A stretch of 64,000 nucleotides of DNA from Turbatrix aceti (GCA_963969345.1 OZ017768.1:3868718-3932717); one strand, 5' to 3'; shown: positions 22,282-33,546, numbered from the stretch's first letter. Program-made: numbers and translations. The notes: generated from the sequence alone by a model not told the origin.

Positions 22282-24953
22282 ATGCTTCGAAAAAAATTTC
22301 TGGCAAAGCTCCCAGCTTTTTTCTTCCAGCACGATTGCATGCTCAAATTTGGCATCAAAAGCACGCCAGCGTTGTCTACGAAGCTTCACATTCCATTGCT
22401 TGCACGTCGCGTCATGTCGGACGATATATACCAGAAAGCCGAGGATTACTGGGCTTCGGTGACGCCGGACGTCGATGGCATGCTCGGTGGCTTCGAAAAA
22501 CTCCACAGGCCGGATATTTCGGATTCCAGGAAACTGCTGACGCATCTCCGAACAACTGTGGGTTTTTAAAAGACTTTTAACGGCCGATTGACACTTTTTT
22601 GCTTCAGCACAATCTGATCGGCAACGACAAGGCCGTGGACTGCGGCTGCGGCATCGGTCGCATCACGAAGCATCTCCTGTTGCCGGCTTTCAAGTCCGTG
22701 GACATGGTTGACGTCACTGAGAGCTTTATTACTGCTTCCGAGAATTACATTGGCAAGGACGGGTCACGTGTGGGCCAAAAATTCGTGCTTGGACTGCAGG
22801 ACTTTGAGCCGGAGCCGAGAAAGTACGATCTGATTTGGATTCAGTGGGTGACCGGTCATCTGACTGATGAACATTTCGTCGAGTTTTTTCAGCGATGCAG
22901 GGTTGGTTTATTTTTATAATAACGATAGAAACTGCTGTATCGTAACAACAGAAAAACTGAATAACAAATGATTGAAAAGTAATATCTAAGTTGAATAACC
23001 ACCGTAAATTAAAAACGGTCGTAAGACGAAAACTTTGTTACTTCTGACACGATTTATGTATATTACTCGACACAGGCCCGACCAAAAACGTGGATGCATC
23101 GCGAAAAGCGCGTGGATGCGCCGTCCACAGCGCCTGTGCAAAACAGCCCAGCATCCACGCAATCGCTGTCCTGCATCCACGCTGATTTTTCGAGGCGTGG
23201 TGCGCGCATCCACGCAAAAGTAGACTTGCATCCACGCCGTTTTTTGCATGCGGGACACTGGCATCCACGCGCTTTTTTAGGCTACCGCGGTACAAAAAAT
23301 GTATAAAAACGCGAAATTTGCCTGGCTCAGATGAGGGACAGCAACCGTTTGCAGTTTTTAACTGTGGATGCCGATCTCGTCTGAACCAAAACAAACTTCG
23401 GTTTTTGATCCTGAAAACATATAATTACGTCATTTATTAAATTCTTATCCAAACTTGCCAAAAACAATAAAAATACATGTTTATCCAGCCCAAATTTTAC
23501 AAAAAAAACTCACCAAAACCTAAAAAATTACAGTTAGATATTTTTTGTCCCATATTTTTGCCAAAATTAAGATAAAACTCACGAGCACCTGAAAAAATCG
23601 CTGTTATTTACAAATTTTCGTCCCATATTTTTGCTAAAATTTGAAAAAAAACTTACATGCACCTGAAAAAATCAGAGTTGTTCGATGCTCACAAAATTGC
23701 TCCTGCTCACTGCTCGCTCCTGCTCAGCTCACGAGCGCGAGCGGAGCGAGCGCGAAAAATTGGAGTGCTCAATGAGCATGAGCAGAGCGAGCACGAGAAA
23801 TTGAATAGCTCAAAGAGCGCGAGCAGAGCGAGCAAGAGAAATTTTTAAAATGAGCACTGCTCACTATAAATTTAGTGCTACAAATACTAAAATACTGGTA
23901 ATTTCGACCAAAAACACGATGTTGGGGGTATCTCCAAGGAGTATACGGTCTTTCTTTTAGTGAGGAACTGAATTTTGGCTCAAAATTCACTTTTTTTTTG
24001 TGTGAGCCATGTTCGCTCATTGCTCGCTCTTGCTCAACTCACGAGCGTGAGTAGAGCAGGAGCAGAGGATCTGAGAATAAAAGAGCGCGAGCGGAGCGAG
24101 CGCGAAAATTTTAGGAACTCAAAGAGCATGAGCAGAGCGAGCACGGAAAATTGAATTGCTCAAAGAGCGTGAGCAGAGCGAGCGCTGAAAATTGTCGAAT
24201 TAAACAACTCTGGAAAAAATCACTGTTACAAATTTGCCGCCCCATATTTTTTGTAATTAATGCAAAGATACTCACAGAAATACTGCAACATACCTAAAAA
24301 TCCTGAAAACCCTGAAAATCTGAAAAAAAAGAGAAGTCCAGCGCGCACTAACAAAATAAAAGAAGACTGAAAGAACGCATATTTTCGTAGCGAAAACAAT
24401 ATTGCATCCACGCAATCATGGTAGGGCATCCACGAAAACGCTCCGAGTAAAAAGTACGGCGTGGATGCACCACCATAACTGCGTGGATGAATGGACCCGA
24501 AAATGCATCCACGCAATCGCTGGCTGGCATCCACGCACAGATTTTGCATCCACGCGCTTTTATCAATGCATCCACGTTTTTGGTCGGGCCTGTGCGAGTA
24601 ACGATTTTTTTGTTACTCGGTTACTGTGTTTTATGTTTTGAACGTTTTTTCATTAAATTTGGCGTTTTTTAGTGTTTTTGCCCTTTGGTGTAACATTGCT
24701 AGTTTTCCAGGAAGGCATAAACTCAGGCGGTTGCATAGTTCTGAAGGAAAACGTGTGCCAAAACGAGCGGATCTTCGACGGAGAGGATAGCAGCTGGACG
24801 CGTCCCGAAAAAGACATCGTCAACCTCCTCCAACAAGCGGGTCTCAAAATCATCATCAATCGTAAACAATCCAATTTCCCACCAGGCATGTATGACGTGC
24901 GAATGTTCGCTCTCAAGCCGTCGCCTGCAAATAACGAAAACCAACGCTCATGA
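22282..24953 (+). CDS. NTMT1: NTMT1-like alpha-N-terminal protein methyltransferase
   Basis: Exons (22282 or 22414)-22557, 22608-22901 and 24711-24953. From the ATG at 22414 ([13 protein letters not shown]) the protein is 226 aa, the usual NTMT1 length. Motifs: DGMLGGF; SAM motif [32 protein letters not shown]; and [16 protein letters not shown]. Members methylate the alpha-amino group of proteins exposing X-Pro-Lys after Met removal (RCC1, ribosomal proteins, histone-like proteins) in nucleus and cytosol. An in-frame ATG at 22282 adds 44 basic/hydrophobic residues that would suit a mitochondrial presequence. The 1.8-kb second intron is filled by transposon-like repeats. The first donor reads GTGGGT. 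Confidence 0.9.
23071..24594. mobile_element. Non-autonomous DNA transposon with 28-bp TIRs and GCATCCACGC subterminal repeats
   Basis: The ends (23071-23098 and 24567-24594) are perfect inverted repeats beginning CACAGGCCCGACCAAAAACG. The flanking TTACTCG/CGAGTAA extends the symmetry. The 10-mer GCATCCACGC or its complement occurs about 15 times, clustered at 23087-23370 and 24400-24575, like binding-site arrays near transposon ends. There is no coding capacity. It occupies the last intron of the NTMT1 gene. Confidence 0.85.
23674..24211. mobile_element. Nested element made of GAGCGAGC-type minisatellite, with short TIRs and a 9-bp duplication
   Basis: Begins AGAGTTGTTCGAT and ends with the inverse of AGAGTTGTTTAAT. 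GAAAAAATC flanks both sides (23665-23673 and 24213-24221), so a target-site duplication of about 8-9 bp is likely, as for hAT-type insertions. The interior consists of degenerate units of about 40 bp, GAGC(A/G)(C/T)GAGCxGAGCGAGCxCGA, reading outward in both orientations. It inserted into the larger element at 23071-24594. Confidence 0.75.
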
Positions 24954-25202
24954 TGATGATTTTTCTTGGAGCCTTGGAGCTTTTTTTTTCTGCGGTTGCT
25001 CCCTTTCCGTTGTTCTCTGTTGTTATTCTTTGATGACGCGGTGATGTCACGAAAAGCACAGGAAAAAAAAGGTCCATACGTGGCGCTCAAAATCGCTGGA
25101 AAAACTGCTTGGAAGCGCGTTGGAAGTCGCGTATCATATTTCATATTTTCTCGTATCAGCTCATAATCAATTGAGCCAACGGCATTCTGAATGGCTTTCA
25201 GA

Positions 25203-27824
25203 ATGATCACCGCGCTCAGAAAGCGTCTGGGTGGCGGCGCCCAGGCTGTCTCTGGCTCCGGTGATCACGCGGCACCTGGACAGCATGGGTTGTCTTCCGG
25301 CACCAATCACAGGATTCCGACTGGGGTGAACCTGATGTCTGCCGATTTGCAGAAACGCTTTGCCCATGGGGTTCATTACAACAGTTCGTTTTTATCAAAA
25401 AAATGAAATTTATAAGGGCGAACGGTCGTAATTTGATTGTAACAGTTTTTTCCCAAAAATGCAAAAAAAACGTAATTTTGATCATTTCTTACCCCAAAAT
25501 GCAAAAAAACGTCAATTTGAAGCATTTTTAGGCCATTTTGATTTATTTTTCAGTGAAAATCGTAATCCGTGGCGATCGTAATTCGGGTAAGACCTGCCTG
25601 TGGCACAGGATTCAGGGCCGACCCTTCCACGCCGCCTACGATGCCACAGACGAAATCCAGGCGGCGAACGTTCGATGGAGCTATCGCTCGAGCGATCACA
25701 TCGTAAAACTCGACGTCTGGGACGTCGTTGACGAATCTCAGAAGCGGAGAGTCAAAATGTCGGGTCTTAAACTCGACAACGTGACAACCCCAACCGCAGA
25801 GACTCCGCCGGAAACCGCAGCTTGTGACGCAAAGTTCATCGACGTGTACAAAAACTGCAACGGCGTCCTGCTCGTCTTCGACATTACAAAGCCCTGGACG
25901 TGGCAGTACGTGCAACAGGAGCTGCCCAAGATTCCGCCTTCTATTCCGGTGCTCGTGCTTGGCAACAAACAGGATCTAGAAGCCGAGAGACAGGTCAGCG
26001 AGGAGGAAGTCGTCGCGTTCATCGACGGTTTCTCGAGGCAGCCGGCCCAAGGCCATCACCTGTCTGCGAAAGTCAGGTACACGCCGGCGTCGATGAAAAA
26101 CGCGTTGGGACTGAAATTTCTGTACAAGTTTTTGAATGTTCCGTTTTTGTTCCTTCAGGTGCGTTTTTTGGGGTTTTATGTGATTTTTTAATGGTCAAGG
26201 GTAATTTTCAGAGACAAACGCTAGAATCGATGTTGGCAGCGAATCTGAACGATATCAGCTCTGCCTACAGCGAGCTGGATCGACTGGGAGGCAATGCGGA
26301 AGGAAATTTCGACTCACCTGTTCACGGGGCCCCATCGCTGGCTGGAAACAACGCGGTGACGGCTGTCGAAGCCCTGGTCGGCAGCGAAGAGGACACCAGA
26401 TCACCGGTGCGAAATTCACGGACGCGAACAGAGTCTAGCAGTTCTGAGTTGGTTTTTTTTAATTTTTTAACTGAACAGTTGTAATCACGGGTGGACGAAC
26501 GTTCGTTTGAGTTTGTTCGCGAACAAATTCAAATTTTTTACGGTCAAAAAACTTTGATCGTGAAAAGTGTAGAAAACCTTTTATTGAAAAAAAAGAAAAT
26601 GTATAGTACCACGTTTTACGTTTTTTTGCCGAGTTAGAACGAAATTTTGTATAAACGATTAAAAAAATATGTTCGTTGTTCGTTCGCGAACGCAGTCAAA
26701 AATGTTCGTGTTCGTTCGATTTCTGGAAAAAAATTAATAAAAACATTCGTGTTCGTTCGAGAACAAAAAAAACGACTGTTCGCTTATCCCTGATCGTAAT
26801 TTCTAATTTTCAGAGGCCAAAACCGAATGGTAGACACCTTTGAAGAAGACTTTGACTCGGGCGAAGAAATCGAGGTCTACGCTAAGAAATCCAACAACTG
26901 CCAGTCCCAAACGGTCGTCGATTCCAAGCGACCGAAAAGCCAGTCAGCAGCTCCGCCACCGCCACCGCCGCCGGCAAGGATATCCGTACAGGTGCCTTCG
27001 AGGTCAGTGGACACGGAAGACGGCAGCGAGGAAGCCACGACGCCGAGAGCCCCTGTTCCGCCTCCTCTGAAGAATGAGAATGAGAACGAGCAGACCGGCG
27101 TGGGCCTAAACGCGTGGCTCGACACTCCATCCCATCCCGCCAGTCTGGTTACCTCACCGACGAATTTGTCTCCCAACGAAGATTCTGAAGACGAATCTGA
27201 AGTCAAGTCAAATCCCCTCGTCACACCGATTCCCGACGATGACGAGGATGATTCAGCGGACGATGACAAGGCTTCGTCCGCGATGATTTCGACGCATGGA
27301 TCGTCTGCGGGGTCACAGGTTGGATTGACGATGGGCGCTTCACCGGTTGCGAGTTCTGCGGTGAGTTGGGATGGGCGGGATCAAGATTCTCAGCGGGAAA
27401 ATGCATAAAAAAATTGTCGAAAAAATGTTCGCGAAAATTAGTCAAAAAAGTGTAAACCGTGATTTTTTGTAAAAAAAAAAACAAACTATTTTCGAATTTT
27501 TATGAAATTTTACAAAAAAAAATTTTAGGCCCGAGCCGTTTTGAGATTCTGGGGCTGAAAAGGTCGATAAATTGAATTGTGTGGTTTCAGACGTCAGAAG
27601 CGACATCATCGGTCGACGGCACACGACACACGAATCGGTCCAGAGCCGGACGAAAACAGCCAAAGAAGAAAAAAGACGACGGGGAGAAGGGAAAAAAGAA
27701 GGAAAAGGAAAAAGAGAAGAAATCCAAGAAAAGACAAGGAAAAAAAGAGCCCAACAGTGATTTGCTAGTCGAAGACGCGCCGACGAGCCCGGTGATCGAT
27801 GCCGCGCAGTATGAGACGCTTTGA
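25203..27824 (+). CDS. RABL6: RABL6 (RBEL1/Parf) Rab-like GTPase
   Basis: Exons 25203-25383, 25554-26158, 26212-26447, 26814-27360 and 27591-27824 sum to 1803 nt (600 aa). An ATG four codons earlier (25191) is possible; the chosen start aligns with the family's short N-terminus. Signatures: LQKRFAHGVHYN, the P-loop GDRNSGKT, WDVVDE (switch II), FIDVYKNCNGVLLVFDITKPWTW and GNKQDLE. A long acidic/Ser/Pro-rich disordered region follows, then a Lys-rich tail and terminal QYETL; human RABL6 shares this ground plan. RABL6 is an atypical nucleocytoplasmic GTPase linked to cell-cycle control. A repeat at 26488-26797 fills intron 3. The WBP4 gene begins only 147 bp downstream. Confidence 0.93.
26488..26797. 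mobile_element. hAT-like non-autonomous repeat, copy 1 (GTTCGTTCGCGAACG family)
   Basis: Bounded by CACGGGTGGAC on the left and TTATCCCTG on the right (approximate inverted ends CAGGGRT), with palindromic GTTCGTTCGCGAAC words near both ends. Related copies lie at about 29735-30195 (reverse) and 40978-41363 (reverse). CAGGGGTGGACAAAT ends are typical of hAT elements. No transposase is present. Confidence 0.7.
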
Positions 27825-27836
27825 GCCCGCGCGGTG

Positions 27837-27970
27837 TGAATAAACATGACCTTGTGTGTGTATTTTGGAAAAATCAAGGGCGTTGAACATCGCCTGAGGA
27901 TACTTTAGATTTTTTGACGCAGGCAAAAGAAATGCAAGCAAGCGCGATCGTTTCAGGACCAGAAAGAACC
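27837..27970 (+). promoter_or_regulatory. Operon-like intercistronic region RABL6-WBP4 with trans-splice-type acceptor
   Basis: AATAAA at 27839-27844 is followed by a GU-rich stretch (TGTGTGTATTTTGG) and a U-rich acceptor GATTTTTTGACGCAG ending at 27922, then the WBP4 ATG at 27971. About 80 nt between poly(A) signal and acceptor is the classic nematode operon geometry for SL2-type trans-splicing. Confidence 0.5.
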
Positions 27971-29658
27971 ATGGCGGAATACTGGAAATCCCAAGGCCGA
28001 AAATTCTGCGAAATCTGCAAATGCTGGTTCGCAGACAACAAGCTATCCATCGAGCACCATGAAAGAGGACTCAAGCACAAAGGCATGGTCCAGCAGAGAC
28101 TCCGGGAAGTCAGCAAAAAAGCCCAGGAAGACGATAGGGAGCGGCAGAAGCTCAACGCGACCCTCATGCAGATGGAGCAGGCTGCCATCGCGGCGATGGG
28201 CGGCAAGAGGAACGCCGGGAGTGCCGGTTCGTCTTCCTTCTCGGCCGGCACGTCCATCACCCCAACCGTCGGTCCCAGATTCGAATCCGGAGGCGGATCA
28301 GGCCCAGGCTTGGCACCCAAGCCGACGCCCAAGCTCAGCGCCTACGAAGAAGCCAAGGCGAAGACCCGCGCTGAGAAGGAAAGGATCAAGGAACTCAAAC
28401 GGCAGTCAAAGAAGTCCGCGTTCTACCGGGACGGCGGGGATGCTTCGGAGGCAGGAGAAACGACTGAGGAGCTTCATCCCGCGCAGAATGTTTGGGTAAA
28501 AGCCACCGATGAGGCCGGGAATACCTACTTTTTCAATGCCTACACGGGAGGTAAGTAAATTACCGTAATCTTTGGGTTTATGATTTTATTTTTCTGAAAA
28601 CACCGTATTTTTTTGTAAAATACCGTAATCTTCGGTTTACGATATAACTTTTTTCGAAATACCGTAAATTACGGTTTACGATATCATGTTTTTCAAAATA
28701 CCGTAGTTTTGGGTTTACGGTATTAATTTTCTAAAATATCGTAATCTGCTGTTTAAAAATACTGTAACCCACCACTGATGCAAAAATGTGGTAATCCATA
28801 GTTTACGGTAGCACCGTTCTCAAATTACCGTAATCTACGGTCTACTATATCATGTTTTTTGAAAAATATCATAATTTTTGGTGTACGGTACTACTTTTAA
28901 AAAATATCGTAATCTAAAGCTTTCAAATTACCGAAATTTACGGTTTACGATATCATTTTCTAAAAATACCGTAACCAAAGATCCCAAATTTTTCAGTAAC
29001 AACCTGGGAGCAACCTGAGGCTTTCTACTCCCTCGAGGAATACACAGCGCTCTACAACCAGTACTTTCCGTCCGCAACCACCCCCCATCAGCAGGATGTC
29101 CTCGCCGACGCCCTCGCACCACCCCCTCCGCCCCAAGAGCCAGCGCCAGAACCTCCCAGTTTTAAGAAAATGAAAATCAAGCGACGACGACACTCGCCCG
29201 AACTGGATGAACAGATTCCAGAGGAATTTGCACGTCCACTTGTCAAAGTAGAAGTCACCGAGGAAGTTGTCAAGCAAGAACCAGTCGAACCCCCTCCAGC
29301 ACCAGCCCCGGAAGAAACAATATCAAGGCCGTCCGCAGGCGGACTTCTGGGACCATGGGTCAGAGTGGTCAGAGAAGAGCCGAAGAAAGTCGAAGAAAAG
29401 TGAGATTTTTTAATGCAAAAAAAAAAGAAAAAAAACTACATATTTTTCAGACCAAAAATCGAGCTAGACGACCTTCCGGAAGAGGCGAACCAGGTGCGGG
29501 AACAAGCGCCGACCTTCGACGAACTCGAAGCCGATGAACTCACTTTTGGAGAACGCAGGGCACCGGTCTCGACGGCAGCGAAGAAGGCAACCAAAGCTCC
29601 GCTCTTCAAAAAACGAAAAGCACCTGGAAATTTGAGTGTTCGGAAGCGTGAAGAATGA
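27971..29658 (+). CDS. WBP4: WBP4/FBP21 splicing factor (U1-type zinc finger plus WW domain)
   Basis: Exons 27971-28550, 28997-29399 and 29451-29658 sum to 1191 nt (396 aa). It begins MAEYWKSQGRKFCEICKCWF: a matrin/U1-C-like C2H2 finger with CEIC and HHERGLKHK. A coiled, charged region follows, then one WW domain (VWVKATDEAGNTYFFN, split by intron 1, then TTWEQP). The conserved C-terminus includes FDELEADELTFGER and APLFKKRKAPGN. WBP4 is a component of spliceosomal A/B complexes that binds Pro-rich splicing proteins through WW domains. The vertebrate protein has two WW domains; I see only one. Intron 1 is a minisatellite. Confidence 0.93.
28555..28985. repeat. Minisatellite of ACCGTAAxxxxCGGTTTACGATATCAT units in WBP4 intron 1
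   Basis: About ten degenerate units of roughly 40-50 bp. Each pairs TACCGTAA with a nearby GGTTTAC, so every unit is itself a small palindrome. The array fills essentially the whole intron. Confidence 0.8.
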
Positions 29659-29734
29659 TTTTATTGGTATTTTTGTTACGATGGTTATAAATGATGGAGA
29701 ATCTCGAATGTGATCGTCTGCGTGTCAACCAGAA

Positions 29735-30195
29735 CAGTTTGTTCTCGAACGACCACGAACATTTTGTTAATTTTGTTCAAGAAATCGAACAAACACGAAC
29801 ATTTTTGACTGCGTTCGCGAACGAACAACGAACAAATTATTTTAATCGTTTATACAAAATTTTGTTCTAACTGGGCAGAAAAACGTAAACCGTGGTACTA
29901 TACATTTTCTTTTTTTCAATATTAGGTTTTCTACACTTTTCACGGTCAATGTTTTTTTTTGACCGTAAAATTTACATAATTGTAATTTTTTGACAAATAA
30001 CATCGATTTCGGCACAATTTTACTAAGTTTACCCAAGTTTTTGTTCGTTTTATCTGTTTGAAAAATTTATCTTTGTTCGCGAACGAACTCGAACAAAGTA
30101 AATCTGTGCTCGAACGAACACGAACACAAAAAAAATTGAATTTGAACGAACACGAACACAAAAAAAATTGAATTTGAACGAACACGAATATTCGG
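29735..30195. mobile_element. hAT-like non-autonomous repeat, copy 2 (reverse)
   Basis: Reverse-orientation relative of the 26488-26797 repeat. It shares the CACGAACATTTTTGACTGCGTTCGCGAACG-type block, the TTTATACAAAATTTTGTTC block and the AAACGTAAACCGTGGTACTATACA-type block, each at comparable spacing. It lies between WBP4 and the phosphatase gene. Otherwise 29659-30377 has no gene. Confidence 0.65.
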
Positions 30196-30377
30196 TGTTA
30201 ACTTTCCCATGAACAGCTGTTACTGTAACGCACTGTAGTTCACACTTTGTGATAAAGATCTATTTTGCATGATTATCGTCGTCAAATGCAACTGTGATCG
30301 CCATCTAATATATCGCTGGCAGTGCTTATTTATAGACACTTTAGAATCGGGTGAACGACACTGCGAAGCCACGGTCG

Positions 30378-33360
30378 ATGCAACGAACTGAGTAAGTGGC
30401 GTGTTTTGGTATTTTTTTGTTTGTGTTTTGACGATTTCGAGTGGGCATTTTTTTTTTCAGCAATCTCGGCGAACCAATTCAACCCACCAAGCTCGGGGAT
30501 GTATTTACGCCGGAAGCGAGGACAGCGATTAAACGTTTTACTACGCAGACCGTCATCCGAGGACTACACAAACTGCGCGAGGACTACGCTACCCTGCGCG
30601 CATACAAACCCCCCGATGTCACGCATGAGATTTCCGATCGAAATCTTAACAAGTGTAGGTACCGTGATGTCAGGTGCTGGGATCAGACGCGGATTGTTTT
30701 GAGGTGAGTGAACGAGGTGGTCGTGCGAAGGAATTTGCCAGGTGACATTTTGGAAATTGTTCATTAAATTCGTTAAATTTTGCCAAAAAGTTGCTTTTAC
30801 TATGAAATGTTTTTACCGTAAAATTCACCTGCCTGATCCGGCAGAGTTACGTTCGCTGACATAAAATCGCGTTCTTGGCATTTTTTATAATTTTTGGAAC
30901 GTTGCAGCAAAAAAAACTACGGTGTTTCCAAAACCAGGGTACAAATTGATGAGCGTACTAATTTTTGATGGAGAATTCGAAAAAAATATAAGAATATGGG
31001 ATTACAATGTGCCGAAAATTGCACTTTTTTAAATGCAATTTTCGGCATTTTTAAGGTGGTAACCCCATATTCTTATATTTTTTTTTAAAATACCGTAGTT
31101 TTTTTGCAGCAATATTGCCAAAAATCATGATAAACGGCAAAAAAAAGCGATTGGAGACGATCGCGATCGTAACTCTTTCAGATCATGTTTCAGGCAACTG
31201 ACTTTTACGATAAAAATTTTTCATAGCAAAAGCTAACTTTTGGCAAAATTTCATGCAGCACATCAAAAATGAGTAGATTATACAAAAGTCGTTTTCAGAT
31301 GGCCTGAGGGCAACACAGACGACTTTATCCACGCAAACAGGATATCCAACGAGATGTTTGGGTTGCAGTCGTTCATCGCCACCCAGGGCCCTCTAGATGC
31401 AACGGTGAGTGACTTTTGGCGCCTCGTCTGGCAGGAAAATATCCGGGAACTCGTAATGCTTTGTCGCTGCGAAGAGATGGGCAAGAATAAGTGCGCGCAG
31501 TATTGGCCCATGATTTTGGGTCAGAATATGACCATTTTCGATGGCTTCATCGTGACCTGTGAGAACATTGACTCCACCACGGACAAGGACTTTATCCACA
31601 CTCGTCTCAAGATAACCTGCGAAAGGGGTGTGAAGATGACTCGGATAATCGAGCACCGGCAATGGATCACCTGGCCCGACAAATCCGTGCCCCAGTCATC
31701 CATGGCGCCTTTTCGGGTCCTGTATTGCATCAGAAAATCGGGTCAACCCGTGCTCGTCCACTGCAGTGCTGGATGCGGGCGCACAGGTACGCTCATGACA
31801 ATCGAGATCATCTACCGTAGCCTGATCGCTGGAAAAATGCCCAATCTCCTCGAAATCGTCCGCGATCTTCGAGCACAACGACATCTCTGCGTCCAGACCG
31901 AGGACCAGTACGTGTACATCCCCTACGCGCTCTTGCAGCTCTTCTACTTCCGACAGGTCGCTGAGGGACACTCTGTCAGGCGTAAGTCTCACCTGGGGCC
32001 ACACATAGGGTCAGAGATCCTCCAATTGCCAGATTTTAGACTTTTTCACCGAGTATGGGGCGTACCTGAAGATGGTCGCCAAAGTCAAGGTCCTCCAACT
32101 CAACGCCACGTCTGCGCCACCGTACTGCGCCCAGTGCGCGAAGCTGGCTGCTTCTATCGATGACCCGGGTGGACCAGCCGAGTGCGCGTCAGAGGACCTC
32201 CTGGATACGTCGATGAAGAAAAAGACGTCGGAACTCGCGATCCGACGAAAAGGGTCGAATGACCTGTCGAGCAAGTCGTGCATGACCGCCAGACAGAAGA
32301 AGTCTTCCGCGTCGGTGGTAGAAAAGAAGAGAGACAAACGCGAATCCACCAGGGATTTCAGAAGCAGGTAAGTGAAGTGTACAGAGTCCGTTAGCAATCT
32401 CCAGAAACTCACAGTTTGTACAGATAATTTACAGATACTATACAGCTTCTGTAATATTCTGTATCTTGTCTGTATATTTAACAGGTTCTGTACAGGATCT
32501 GTAAGTTTCTGTATTTTGCAGATTATTTTTCCAGATTCTGTACAGTAACTGTAAATTTTCTGTAAAAACTGTTTTACATTTTTTCGACCTAAAAATCCAT
32601 CCTAAAATGCCTTTAATTTTAGGTTCTTCTCCGTTTCGAATCTCCTCGGAAAAGGCAAATACGCGACACAACCGAACAACGAACAAACCAGTTCATCGTC
32701 AAAGAAGTCAAAGAAACGTCTAAGAAGAACCAGAACAATGGATACAATGGATGAATCTGTTGAGGCGTCCACCAAAAAGTCCGTGGTCCAGAAGCTCGAT
32801 GAATCCAGGCGTGGAGGCAAATCCACCATGTCCGAATCGAAGCGTGCAGGCCAGAAAGATGAATCGGAAGAGCCTGCTGTTGTTCTTCCAAGAATGAAAT
32901 TATCTGAATCGAGACGAGGCTGCTGCAAGACTGCCCGAAACCTTGATACAGAGTGTAGTAGTCGCCGTGCCAAAAAACACTCCAAGGAAGGAAAGAAAGG
33001 ATCGGAATCGGAGAAAAAATCCCGTTTACGAAAGAAAATGTCCAAAGATAATCTCAACAAGATCAAACTCCTCAAAGCCTCGACACCGCCAATTAACCCA
33101 GCATCGTCTATGACCGCGATCAGTAATACCCCACGTACTCCTCGTAAACCCCGCAAGAAAGGCACTAAAAAGAATACTACCACCAGCACCGACGACGATG
33201 ACGACTCGTGTGATTGCGAAAAGAACAACGAAAAACGTTGCAGCGCGGAATCGAAACACGGAACTGAGGTAAGCGCTCACAAGCGGATTTTGTGATAATC
33301 AAAAAATTTTAGTTTCAAAAAAAGCAAGAAGTCAAGGAGCCGCCAAAACCAGCTTTTTGA
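30378..33360 (+). CDS. Protein tyrosine phosphatase, nematode-expanded non-receptor type
   Basis: Exons 30378-30391, 30461-30703, 31299-31981, 32040-32367, 32623-33268 and 33313-33360 sum to 1962 nt (653 aa). The PTP domain (about residues 30-320) has DDFIHANRI, FIATQGPL, the WPD-loop equivalent TWPDKS, and the P-loop HCSAGCGRTG with catalytic Cys and Arg intact. The Q-loop equivalent lies in LRAQRHLCVQTEDQY. The tail of about 330 residues is Lys/Ser-rich and looks disordered. Such single-domain PTPs are greatly expanded in nematodes, many sperm-enriched; that expression pattern is not visible here. The first exon is only 14 nt. A MITE-like palindrome fills intron 2 and TTCTGTA repeats fill intron 4. 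Confidence 0.9.
30777..31249. mobile_element. MITE-like element with ~45-bp TIRs and an internal palindrome
   Basis: Left end TTTTGCCAAAAAGTTGC and right end the inverse of TTTTGCCAAAAGTTAGC, with symmetry continuing over about 45 bp. A second level of symmetry (GCAGCAAAAAAAACTACGG and inverse) lies inside, and a central hairpin at 31011-31047. A diverged relative occupies about 52050-52320 in a PEX1 intron. It sits wholly within PTP intron 2. Confidence 0.75.
32380..32590. repeat. TTCTGTA(CA) short tandem-like repeat in PTP intron 4
   Basis: Words TTCTGTA, TCTGTACAG and CTGTAA recur more than a dozen times in about 200 bp. The array fills the intron between exons 4 and 5. Confidence 0.7.
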
Positions 33361-33546
33361 AGTTGGATCGACTGAATGCGATGAAATAAAGTGTTTCTTG
33401 AGCCTCGAGGGTCCTAAGGCGTGGGATAAACTCTAGGAAAGCTTTGAATAACTTTTGCTCGCAAAAATTAGCCAGCAAAATATTTTCGCGTTGAGACCCC
33501 ATTTTTTGCGATCTTGCGTTTTTCTAAACAAACCCGACAATTTCTC

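Noticed and set aside
23690..24210. CRISPR-like or coding interpretation of the GAGCGAGC repeats
   Set aside because: Units are contiguous, variable and palindromic within a eukaryotic intron; a minisatellite-type element explains them.
27572..27824. Three overlapping Lys-rich frames
   Set aside because: Only the frame continuing from RABL6 exon 4 and ending QYETL fits the family; the others are shadows of a Lys-rich repeat.
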